From NCBI GenBank assembly GCA_009192285.1, contig CM018609.1:62001-126000 (forward strand): a stretch of DNA of 64,000 nucleotides, written 5' to 3'. This document shows positions 42,751-54,244 of this stretch, in pieces (the first letter of the stretch is position 1; each line of letters starts with the position of its first letter). The DNA comes from Morchella semilibera. Its lineage: Eukaryota > Ascomycota > Pezizomycetes > Pezizales > Morchellaceae. A program made the translations under genes and the position numbers. The notes below the pieces were generated by a model. That model saw only the letters and a program-made list of their open reading frames with translations. It had not been told where the DNA came from and made no database searches.

Positions 42751-45550
42751 CTGGTACAAACTTTTTGGGTAAGCACACCAGACCGTTCCGGTTTGTGAAA
42801 ATAGTACCCCTGTAATTTCAATCACAAACCAGTTAGATCTGGGAATGAGACTAGCACCCGCTATGACGCCCAGCATAGTTTTCGTTATCGTTCGCCACTT
42901 TCTACAGAGTACTGCACACGCAAGTTTCTAACCTTAAAAACCCATTGATGATGCTTTTGGCGGAATTAGCGTAGTGACTAGAGGTGAGGTTCATAGTTAT
43001 GAGGATTAGGGATGGTGAGAAAAAGAAGCGAAGTGCTATATGGGGCGGATTCTACTTCTTTTTCGGCAATGGGTCGCCCTTCGTCGATCTTGAGCGTAAT
43101 TAGGCGTAGGACTATGCGTGGATCTTCTTTTATTTGTTTGGCCGCGCGCCTCCCGGTGATAAGACGGCCTCCCCCAACCGAACACACACCGGCATGTACC
43201 CTTCCAAACCCGGCAGGTTGGCGCTATGATAGGGTCAGCAAATAAATATCCCGACTCATTCCACGATAAACTAGCCATGGCTTCCAGCTATACTTTGCGG
43301 TAAAATCAATCCCTAGCCACTTATTTCGGGGCGAGTGACTATCTGTGACTGCAATGAAAACGAACCTAGGACTGCCGCTCGAAAATAAAAGGGTTGAGGA
43401 TGCGGCAAGGCTCCGTTGCAGTATGGCCTCAATAGCCTACCCTCAGAAACCTTGAGAAAAGACACGAGCGCTAGCCTTAAACACCTAGCCGAAGTTTAGG
43501 CTTCGTTTATTTATGACTTTATTCCCTCCTACAACGCATTCACTCCCAAAGGTCCACGCATAAGGTATTCGGTTCAACATGCGCCCCCGGCGTGCGTGTC
43601 GGGCGCAGGAGAGGTATATGTTAAATAGGGGTTGCTGACGGGCGCTCTGACAAGTACCGCGGGTACTACGCCCAAACGTCACCATACCCCAGCCCCCCAT
43701 CTCCGGGCCAATTTCAATGCTACTATACCACAGACACGCCCCCAATCTCTCCACTGTACCCTATCTCGCTGTCGATGCCATGAGGCACTACACAAGAAAG
43801 AAACCCCATGGTTCACAAGAGCACTAGGTGTCTGAAGTATTGACTATTGTAGCGGAAGTACTTCTTGTGATGTGGTAATACAGGAGGGAATTATAGCCCT
43901 TTTATAACAATAATCGCCTTGGCAAACAACAGTAATGACATAGTATAAGAGTGGTCTAGACCTTGCCACAATTATTACAGGGAGGATATATTTTCCCCGG
44001 CTCGCAACAATAATCCCAACACTAGGGTTAGGGTTCTCTTCGAGTGATCAGCCATGATTGACACCCAAACGGCAGGTTTTTTGTTTTTCGCGCGCCCGGC
44101 TTATCCTGCTACCGCGCGGAGCTAACAAAATAGTATCTCTTTTCACGTCACAAGAACAAATACTCTTGAAATACTAGCCTCGGAGTAGCGGTCCATACGT
44201 CTGCGAAAGTGCATATATATATAGCTCTTCATCCCATCACTCCCGTGTATGCCGGAGCCTACCACACCCAGCATATCGCCCTTCCTTTTGCACCGCGGCC
44301 GCCATTTCCCAAGTTCCCTGCGGTTAGTTTGGCGATCGAGTGATTTCTTCTGAACCAGGACTTGAGCGAAACCTCGGAAGATTGCCTAGCGGGCATTAGA
44401 TAGCAATGGCAATCGAGGATGAATTAGTGGTACTGCTAGTAACATAAGTACCTTTATTAGAGAGTAGTGTAGGAATGGCTGCGTGCATCTTCTCAACTCT
44501 CCCAGGTGCTGGGTGAGTGTCTTGGGGGCAGATGTAGCAATGCGCGTGATATCGGAGCATCCACAATACCCTCAAACTCACCCAAGCTCCCACATCCCAC
44601 ATTTCTCCTGCGCGCCGCCTGTCAAGGAAATTCCCCATTGGTTTCAAACCCACACACGCCAATACCATACCACCCTGATGTGAGCAGCAACATCGAGGCG
44701 GTGCCGGGATCAACCATAAGGGCCATGTTAAACTACGTCTCTCTTCTGTTTTATTTCGCGCGCTCTAGATATCACTATGAGCCCGCGCCCATCCAGCATT
44801 TTTCTCTCACCACCCATGACACCAGCTTGATTGGTTAACCCCTTCTGTTTGCCCCCCCCCCCAAACCCCCTTCAGCCTACATTATCCCTTTCTGAACCAT
44901 CCGTTATTGCCGGGTCGATCAATATGTCTTCTAGTAACGGTCGCCCGCCCTGCTCCCTAATTATAAGTACAAGGGTATGGGCGGTGAAGTTGGAACCCCC
45001 GAGATGCTCAGCCACAGCAGTTATGGCGTAAAGTCATGCCAACCGATACCTGGCCGTTCGCCCCCGTAGGCTAGTACAACAAGGACTAGAAACTCTTAAA
45101 CTCCGGCTCCCTCCAGGCCCCCACCCCGGGAAAGAAACTGGATGTACCAGGTTTGGGGAGCCAGGAAAGGGCATAGACGCACCTTATGCCTGCGGGCCGG
45201 CGCTTCGGTTTAACAGGGCGAAGCAGCCTTCTTGTATTTCATGTGTAGGATGAGTATTGGAGTATTCTTGATGGTTATGCTGTGTGTGGTTCACTCACGG
45301 CCTTTCATCCTTCTCAAATACACCAGACTTGCACATTCAGGAAGACCTAATAGCACAGGCTACATTGAACTCCGTCCGTGGAGCAACTGCCCGGGGTGCG
45401 GTCCTGTTGGTGAGGAGAGAAGGACACTTCCGAAAAGCTAAAGAGGAATGACACAGACCGACAACGAAACCGTCACCCACCCCTCAAAAGAAATGCAGCG
45501 AAAAAACAACCCACCACGGCCATGCTAAAACAAAAAAGAAAAAACAAAAG
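42751..45550. other. Non-coding stretch, nothing assigned
   Basis: No supported gene. A TAGGGTTAGGGTT telomere-like fragment lies at about 44023-44035 and a poly-C tract at about 44853-44863. Confidence 0.3.
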
Positions 45551-45666
45551 AGTTCGGTACCTAGGATTCCCACATGGTCACCCACTGCAGTACTAACTAG
45601 GCGATACGATGCTTGGGTATGGCAGAGCGGACGGGATGCCCCACTTTCATCGTTCTATGACCGAAC
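45551..45666 (-). rRNA. 5S ribosomal RNA gene, type D
   Basis: On the minus strand it has the conserved 5S blocks GGCATCCCGTCCGCTCTGCC, TAGTTAGTACTGCAGTGGGT and GACCATGTGGGAATCC. Helix I pairs GTTCGGT with ACCGAAC, helix II ACGATG with CATCGT, and helix V CCTAG with CTAGG. T-runs (TTTTGTTTTTTC) directly follow as Pol III terminators. At about 116-118 nt it has normal 5S length. Dispersed single 5S genes are usual in filamentous ascomycetes. Confidence 0.85.
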
Positions 45667-47329
45667 ACGACAGGGTCAATGACCACGAATACTTATTTCT
45701 AAGCAGGCTAGTCGCGGGGAAGTAGCTGAGGTGACATAGAGCTGTGGACCCCATCCCCCCCCACCCCCAAACCCACACCCCCGTGCTCAGAGCTGGGGGC
45801 GCACAACACCTACGATCCCGCTCCGCGACTGGGGGGGCATGCGCTCGGTGGTCATGCCCTTTTTTAGACTATTCCCGGAGGCGGGGGTTGATCTCGAGGT
45901 CCGTTTAAGTCGATAATTTAATTCGTTATTGGACAATATTGCTTATATCATGGGATGGAATACATGTAGGCCAAAGTTTTCGAGCATGTTACAGACGGAG
46001 ACGTTTAACGTTACCGGACGACACACGAAAGCAGTCTGTACGTTGAACACCAAGTACATCTTAATCCTGTCTTACCTTTCCTATTGCACGTTGATACAAA
46101 CTCCTCCCTCATCCCCCCTCACTGCCTGTAGATGTCTCACTACTCCCATTCTGATAAAAGTGAGTCTAGCATTGGTAGAGTACTAACTATACCCTCGCCC
46201 TGGGAAAAAAATACATGGACCACCACCAAACATACAACGGCCAACAGTGATATATAACCGCGATATACCGCTAGCCAGCTCACAGCTAAGCATCATGAGA
46301 ATACTCAAATCTCCACGGCACAAGGACCCCCACGTCTCAGGGGGCAATAATTGGCTACTCAACACTAAGCGTGGAAATTTTCTATGACAATATTCCGTCG
46401 ACACCGGACCTTCATGTTACGCCTACATATAAATTCCGCAGTTCATATGCACTCTAGTGCGCGCGGCCGGGGCGTATGAGATGCAATCTTATTTCGGTAC
46501 CATAGGACTTCAGACACGTAGCCTACTAGCCAGCTGGTCGGTTTCCGTTTTTCTCGCAAAATACTCACTGCCACGATTGTTAATGAAAATGCTGAAAAAC
46601 TGTTACAAGACCTGAAGGTTCGGCACTCATTTCTCTACTCACCTCCCCCTATATGACTATCCTAATGCCGCTATATAATACATCCTCTAGGTCTAATTAG
46701 CGGGCATATCCACTCCCGAGACCCTTGGAGGCTTTAGGTCCTGGGCCCCATATTAGAGAAGATCGCCGCTGACTCCCGACTTATAGGAATATAATCGTAA
46801 TATCCGTATACCCGTAGCTTCCCATCTACCGACGTCCATCCGCCATTGTAATTAAGTATTATTTAAAATGCCTACCGCCACCAACACTGCAAAAACACAA
46901 AAACGGTCCCCCTTCATGAACCCACCGACCATTATATATGGGACTCTTTATCGCATCCGTACAGCAAATTCCCTCCCTAGATCGGCAACCACAACAAAGA
47001 GACCAATTTTGAAAATAACTCAACAACCAGATAAGGTATTATCAAACAGAGACTTGCCTCATCACCAGCAGCCTTAGGGCTATCTATTCATCCCAATCTT
47101 ACCCAGTTTCATCACATTTTGCAGAAAGTCACTGTTTTCAACTCGGGCTTTTTGCCTCCAGAATAGGTTACACGGGGCCAAATCCCCAACTACCCCTCTT
47201 TTGAGGCCGGGTTTTTGGGCCTTCATCAGCATAAGTCAACAACCACATCAGCTAGGAACAATGGAAAACAAGGAGGAGGATACACACCGCCCTGGGACAG
47301 CCGACGTGGTGGTAACACCGCTTAGGAAC
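45667..47329. other. Non-coding stretch, nothing assigned
   Basis: Poly-C and poly-G tracts at about 45753-45840 are the only marks. Confidence 0.3.
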
Positions 47330-48480
47330 ACAGGAAGATTTGTCCCAGGGTATCCTGAAAACTAACCGACACTACGCCCAATGGTCTTCGAGGACCAAAC
47401 TATGGAGGGGATGTTAATCCCACACGAGTTCGTATCTCTGCATAGTTACCCCGAGCTGACGAGCGTTCGTGCGTCCGTTCCCGGAGTGACGATGATTGCA
47501 CAAGAAACCCACGCGTCATCCTGATGGCCATGGCGGGTTCGAGGCCATGTATCCTAAATGGGGCCCCGAGGCGTGATGCGGTAGGGGTAAAGACGTTAGT
47601 AAAGGTGGGTCTCGTGGTACTCCTGAGTCGTAGTGACTGGGTCTGTGAAGGTCACCTGTGGGAGTTGCGCTTCTGTCCGGGGAAGTTGCGACCTTTGGTT
47701 AGTACGAGTAACCGCGGGAACGTGCTCATGAGAGGGCGCCTGCGGGCCGTGCAAGACGTGGAAGGGCGTAGGCGGTCGGTCTTGGTAACGATCGCTGCGT
47801 CATACGGGAAGCGAGGGAGTTAACAAATCCTCGTGGGCCGTGGCATTTATAGTAGAATACCAATTGAGCAGAATACTATAAGTGGCCCGAGAGGACGGAT
47901 GCTCACGTCGGTACCGTTGCAGTCTTCGGACATGCGTTAAGGCCTGCTCGGCTGAGGTGCTTAAGGTGCAAACATGGTGAGAGGGACGCTTGTGACGCGT
48001 CGTGCTGTGTGATGTGTAGTAGAGGGCAGCGTTGATTCTGGCTCTCTCGGGCGTTTTCGTAGCCTCCTACAGGGGGAGCGGGGGCGTTCCGTGGTTGACA
48101 GGGCTGGTTCTGCCCTCGCAATGGTGATCAGTTATGTGTGGAGGGGCGTGCTGCCACTCGCCTTGGTGTAGTTTACGGGAGAGTACTCCTATGATGGAAG
48201 TTTCTGAGATTGGCTGGGTATGACCAGTCGGCGAGGGCTCCCAGAGGATGGAAATTCGAACGGTATCCCGGTGCGTATAGTGGTAAGTGCCCTCTGCATG
48301 GGCTGTGAGCTGTTATGCACGTTTCATGGATTTCGACGTTTTGCTTCGGCTTAAAGGCTTGGTACACCGAGTCGGAGTCGTCCCTCCGTGTGGGAGGTCT
48401 TCGGACCGTTTTACCACTGGGGATACCCAGAAATGGGTATAGGCCGCAGGGAGCCTAAGTTTCTATAAGACCTGCCTTGA
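47330..48480 (+). other. GC-rich block with strong G-over-C strand skew, unassigned
   Basis: Composition differs sharply from the AT-rich surroundings: many GGTGGG, GAGGG and CGTG words on the plus strand. A stem-loop at about 47838-47893 (GGGCCGTGGC...TTATAGTA / TACTATAAGTGGCCC) lies in it. No ORF looks coding and no structural RNA family was recognised. Confidence 0.35.
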
Positions 48481-49189
48481 CATACCAACGATACTTGAGT
48501 ATCGCCGGAAGGACACCCCACCATGTATTCAGAGAAGTATCTTCATAGCTAGGCACTAATATTACTGAATTTGTAGGAATTACATACTCCCCTACTCATC
48601 ATTCACAGTGCACCAGAAAGGAACTTCTGTAACCAAGGTCAATATCCTAGCTCCATAGTTGTGCCTGGCTCCATACTCGAGTGAGAGTCTATGACGCAAT
48701 CTATATTTCGATACCTACTAAAGTAAGTCCTAGCGACTTTATGGCATGTGAGCCAGTTAAGGGTAGTCGGGGTAATTGGGCTCTAACATACTAAGATCCG
48801 TGGTATCCCTTTGCCTTTTCATTAAAATCAAATCCACCATAATAAAATTCATACAAGTCCAGTAAGAAATGTAGACATGATCGAATCATTAACCCCCCTA
48901 TAGTAGACACGTATTCATATTTGTTTAACTATCACCGCGAATACAACAATACATTTACACTAGAGAGCTACTAACGGACAACACCACGGCCACTCACTCA
49001 AATATATCTTTAGCTTCAAAAATGACTTGTATTCTATCGGGACCTCGTTAAAAACCCAGTAGGAAAAGAGTGTATCGTACAACGTAGAAATACAATCAAG
49101 GTACATATACAAGCTCCCAAGCATAAGCGTATAGTAAATAAACACTCAAACATGAGGAAAAAAGCGATTCGGAAATCAAATCAACAACT
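48481..49189. other. AT-rich spacer with one half of a dispersed 30-bp repeat
   Basis: ACCTCGTTAAAAACCCAGTA (about 49045) recurs with small changes at about 49557. Confidence 0.4.
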
Positions 49190-49500
49190 CCCAAACATAA
49201 GGGTATATTATCCATGGGGTAGGTAGATAGATAAAGATTCTTTCAAACATATTAGGGTATAATACACGTTTTTTCAATGGGTGGGGGGGTAAATAAACAT
49301 AGAAGTAATAAACATATCAGGGTGTAATAGACGCTTTTTTTCAATGGGTAGGGGGTAAAAAAACATATTAGGGTGTAATACACGTTCTTCAATGAGATAA
49401 GGGGTTAAATAAACAAGCCACGCTCGGCAAAGTAAAATAATAATTGAAAATGGGAAGGGGAGGTAAATAAACACGCCAATGCTTGGCAAAACGAAAATGC
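49190..49500. repeat. Tandem repeat, unit about 50-65 bp
   Basis: At least four irregular units marked by CAATGGGT(A/G)GGGGG-like and TAAATAAAC blocks (near 49271, 49335, 49385, 49443), with ATTAGGGTGTAATACACG-like sequence between them. Confidence 0.6.
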
Positions 49501-50014
49501 TGGGAGAGCGTCAAGAAGAAAAACAATGAAAGAAGTAACATGACATGAATATAGGAACCTCGTTAAAAAACCCAGTGGGAAAAAGAGTGTTCCTTACAAA
49601 GAAAATGAAATATAAAATGCAAATAGACAAGAAATATCCAAGTAGACAACATAGAAATATAATTCTAGGAGATGTTAGGTTAGTATGGACACATGATAGA
49701 CGGGAGAAAACGACAAACCTTTCCATAATCTCGAAAGATCGTGACGAGATATTTCCACATAAAAAAAAGGCGGAATGACATCGCAGTTTCGGTATTTTAG
49801 GAAGGCTTTCGGTATCGGCAAGAGGTGTTTAATATCACGGAATAAAAGGCCGGAAAATTACTGAATATGATGAATGGTGAAAAGGACCAAAACTCGAATC
49901 CAACCAAAAATTACTTTTGTCAGAAAAATCTCGGAAAATATCGTGAAAGGAGGGCAACATGTTGGAATAAAGTGATGGAGGAATGGTAAATATGTATAAA
50001 GAATAGGACGTGTT
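49501..50014. other. AT-rich spacer with the second half of the dispersed repeat
   Basis: Holds ACCTCGTTAAAAAACCCAGT at about 49557, followed by GTGGGAAAAAGAGTGT. Nothing else assigned. Confidence 0.35.
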
Positions 50015-50240
50015 AAAACTCGATCCCTAAAATAAGTTGAATCAGAAAATCTCAAAGAAGAACGAAACGAAGGGAAACTTTCCATATATAATATTTACAG
50101 AGAATAGAATAAAACTCGATCCCTAGAAAGAATAAGTTGGATCATAATAGTAGAAGTCGCAACGAAAAATAAAAGGAAAGGAACTTTCCGTATACAACAC
50201 TTACAGAGTGAAAAAATAAAAACTCGATCCCTAAAGGATA
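50015..50240. repeat. Tandem repeat, unit about 95-110 bp
   Basis: AAAACTCGATCCCTA recurs at 50015, 50110 and 50219, with shared AATAAGTTG(A/G)ATCA and GAACTTTCC(A/G)TATA blocks between. Confidence 0.65.
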
Positions 50241-53200
50241 TATACTAAAGTAAATCATACATATATAAGTGAATCGAAGAAACATTTCACCAACTTCTGA
50301 AGACAGGAGGCAGAAAAGGGAAGGAATCACTTAACTGGATGGGGGCCTCGAAACCGCCGCCGCCCCTGGGAAGAGAAGAAGAGGAGGAGGAAGAGGGGAG
50401 GGAAAGAAACCATTTAATAGAAGTAGAAACGAAGGAGGGTAACAGGTCGGTGAAATTCAACTGCCAAGGTTGGCGAAGCTGCCAACTGGTGAGTTCTACT
50501 CTAAGGCCACGCTGTTTCTTGCCACTCCCCTACAGCTATAGAAGTACCCACGTATGCGTGTATGCAGAAAATCGACGAGATTCCATGCCCCCAGACCCAT
50601 GATAAGGCCACGACGCCTTGTTTTCTGGCATTTATGGATGTACCTGTGTAAATCTAGCGTAATGACGTTTGTCGATCAAGTACAAGTACATGTATGCATG
50701 GAAACATTAAGTTTCCGCCGGGTCCTCCACCCGACAGGGGCACAAATGAAAGATAAGACATCTCTAGGTCTTTCTTAAAGGATCTACTTCAAATTACGTG
50801 TGTAATAGGGCCACTTGAATCTTCGACTGCATGAAGATATACACCTATGCTTACTTGGTATCCCGTTTCAGAAGTATCATTGTGGGTACGAGTGATAGTT
50901 CATGAATACATATAACTACATATTATATTATCGACTCGAGTATGTGAAGTAATTAAGTGGCCTAATTCACTATATTTCTTAACCTAATCTATGTATACCT
51001 TCTTTTCCCATCACTCTCTTCGCTTAACCACAGCTCCGAGTGCCCCTGTACTGTTCCCTTCGAAGTATCCGTAAGGACATGTTTCGCATTTTCCGAAGCG
51101 ACAGGGGTCTTCATGGGAGAGAACACATATACAAATCCACAGAACGCGCACCCAACTACGACTTTAGTCCCCCGACGTATATCATTGACTCATAGCCAAC
51201 CTGGTACCCTTATCTTTATTTGTTGTATCCAGTCTACGTACTATATGGCGCGAGTGACATTCCATGAAGGTTTATCTTATCGATCGATATCCAATTTTTC
51301 TTTAATTCTTTTCGTTGCTGCAGTTCATTTTCGTTTCGTGTAATTAATCATAAGTCATAAGTATTAACTCGCGATGCCCCGCCCCTCCCCCATGAAGGCA
51401 CGCATCCAGTCCCCTCCCATTCCGTACTTCTTAAGTACATATAGATACATATATATACAACAGGGTTTTCTTGTAAATATGTGTAAATCATAAAACCTAC
51501 ACTAGCATGCGACTGTGTTTAATGCAAACGTTGAGTATATAGTGGTTTACGAGTGATATCTCATGAGTATGTATCAACCCATTTTCTTTTTTGTTTACAT
51601 CATACTCGCATCCAGCCCTTAGGGCTATGGCGGCGTACCAATCCTCTTCAAGCAACCAGTGCAGGGTCTCACTCATATGAAGCGTTAGCCTCGAGTGTGG
51701 AATACCCCAACCGACCCTAAGGCCAGCACCTTCGCTTAGTTGTATCAACCCATTGATTGATCAGCCCATTTATTCACGTAGTGCATTTAGATATGTACCT
51801 TATCTAGCTCATTTACTAAATGCATTCCGGCTCCCTTCACCTGTTATCAGGTGTCCCCTCCCGCGGGAAATCTGCCAAGCACATTCCAGCTATGTGTCCT
51901 GTTCAGCAATCATGAGCATGAACAAATCTACTTTGCCAAAGACAATATGTACTAAATCCAAGCGCAAAGTACCTATTAAATGTTCCGGAATTCAAGGAAG
52001 ATCATTCCTCCCCATAATTATATAATTGCATATAGTTGGTGGATTAGGACCCCTCACTTACTTGCAATTGTAGATTAATAGATATAGATTCTAATGGCAT
52101 ACGCGCCGCCTACTAGCATCTTCAAAACCAAATACAGCAACAGGTCCTTCTAGATCTAGATACAGCCGATTATTGAATAAACAATACTGGCTGCGGCCGC
52201 CGCAAGTGAGGGGGGGAACCAAAGTACTCCCTGCATCTCTCCATACTCATAGTTAGCATGCATCACCACGGACGGTATGTTTCTCTCTCACTTTAAAAAG
52301 TTTGTGGCAGTCACGACGGCTCTTGTCCACATTCCAAATTTCCTGTCTCATTCTACATACCAATTGCAAGCGTCGGCCAGTGTCTCCACCACGAGCCCCC
52401 CGCTCCCATTATAGCCGGGATGTCTAACTAGAGTACATGTACTTGTTTTGGCTGATTAGGGGGCACTTGGCACGCGTGACAGCATGGGTCCGAGGGAAGC
52501 TAGTCGGGGGAGGCGACCTTTGAATTTCTGAGCGGGGGCTTAATGGCCCTCGTATTCGGAGCCGAACTATGGTAGTGTAAGTTGAAGCGTTGTCTCCTGC
52601 CAGGTACAGCGAGCATAACAAGGTTGATTGGCTAAAGATATAATTGGAGCACGTAGGGGAATGTTGGAGGGACCCTGGAATGTTCGCCGCATCTGGCCAG
52701 AAAGGTAGAGTTCCATACTCGGCAAAGTCGGTCGACAAGTGATGCTGATATTCAAGCCTTAGTTCCACTCTTAATTTACCTCATCCTCCTTGGCTCTTTC
52801 GCTACGAAAACCTTGGATGGCCTGCATTAACACAATGTATCACACCCAGTATAAATGGGGAACTATGCAAACCTCCATCACCGAGCACTACCCTTCTTTC
52901 ACCACCCGCTTCAAATCTAAAGGGTACTCCGCGCACAAAGCGACTCGCCAACCTCCATCGCGGAATACTTCTACTATCTACCATCTATTTACCGCTGAAT
53001 CAACAGCACCAATTCACCCCTCCACGCCATACCTCTCAAATTCAGAGTCCAAGTCGTACTACCCCCCTATGTATCGCCTTATGTAGGCGGGGTCGTGATA
53101 GTCAACGGGTGGGTTTAGAGTGAAGGGTTCTACTAGGCTAGTGGGGGGCCCGGGATTTTGAAGAAATTTACTAAAATGGGTCGATCCTTGTGATAGTCCT

Positions 53201-53911
53201 ACTCAGTGTGTATAACTACCTATCCCTCCTTAAAAGAAAAATAGAAAAAAGACTTCAAAGCTTCTTTCTCCTCATATTAGATCAGGCATAAGGCTTCGCC
53301 CCGCTCAAAATGGTAGAGGATTGTGGCGATACAATAGATACTTATAAACAAGTATTTACAGGTAGTGTTTGTGGCTTATAGGAACGGGATTAAGTACATC
53401 GCATCTGCTTCTTGAACAACCCACGATGAACTCCAACTTACTGTGTGCCAGGCTAGTATTCTGAACTTGTAGGTGCATATTAGCGCCCTAGGTAGCGGAG
53501 CGGTACCAATAGTTGGTTGAGATTTGTGCGCCGCAGATTAGTCTTTTGTCCATATATATTTCTGTCTAATCGCACTACGGATGTTTGCTAATCTACTACA
53601 TTTTTTTGAAACCACCTAGCCCGCCTTTTAAGCACCAGCCCCTTTAATGCTTTATCAACCGGACTAGTGCCTCGCTGTACAATCTCCTCATTTTTAGTGG
53701 TTGGGGAAAACCGAATACATTACACATGACGGGCTTGGCGTCGAGTGATCCCTCATGACCCCAAAGTTTGTGGGGTATCAAATACAGTACAACTCCGCGA
53801 CCCGCGGGTGTACGGCTATGTATAGACTTTTGCACAGAAATGAATCGTACATGTGGAGGACTTGGAGGTTTGCGCGGTCTCGGATGTCGGGCCTAAACAT
53901 TTGTAATGAAG
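50241..53911. other. Long non-coding stretch, nothing assigned
   Basis: No gene, RNA or repeat could be supported. Confidence 0.3.
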
Positions 53912-53918
53912 TATAAAA
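53912..53918 (+). promoter_or_regulatory. TATA box upstream of 5S gene A
   Basis: TATAAAA centred about 29 nt upstream of the 5S start, where upstream TATA elements of fungal 5S genes are found. Confidence 0.45.
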
Positions 53919-53943
53919 CCCCATAATCAACTCTAACTGACGT

Positions 53944-54059
53944 GTTCGTTCATAGAATGATGAAAATGGGGCATCCCGTCCGCTCTGCCATACCCAATCA
54001 TCATATCGCCTAGTTAGTACTGCAGTGGGTGACCATGTGGGAATCCTAGGTAACGAACT
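53944..54059 (+). rRNA. 5S ribosomal RNA gene, type A
   Basis: Same conserved 5S blocks as the copy at 45.6 kb. Helix I GTTCGTT/AACGAAC, helix II ATGATG/CATCAT, helix V CCTAG/CTAGG, all paired. Followed by CTTTTGTTTTG, a Pol III terminator. Confidence 0.88.
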
Positions 54060-54128
54060 CTTTTGTTTTGTTTGCCTCCCTTGCTAGACAACGACAAACA
54101 AATATCCAAACAGGAGCGTTAAATACGT

Positions 54129-54244
54129 GTTCGTTCATAGAATCGTGAAAATTGGGCATCCCGTTCGCTCTGCCATACACAAGCACGATATCGCCTGGTT
54201 AGTACTGCAGTGGGTGACCATGTGGGAATCCCAGGTAACGAACT
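54129..54244 (+). rRNA. 5S ribosomal RNA gene, type B
   Basis: 185 bp downstream of gene A, same strand. Helix I GTTCGTT/AACGAAC, helix II ATCGTG/CACGAT, helix V CCTGG/CCAGG. Followed by a run of ten T. One substitution (CCGTTCGC for CCGTCCGC) lies in a conserved block, so activity is less certain. Its 5' flank (54079-54128) closely matches that of the gene at 61.1 kb. Confidence 0.82.

Noticed and set aside
47330-48480. rRNA or SRP/RNase P RNA gene
   Set aside because: None of the conserved blocks of these RNAs could be read in the segment.
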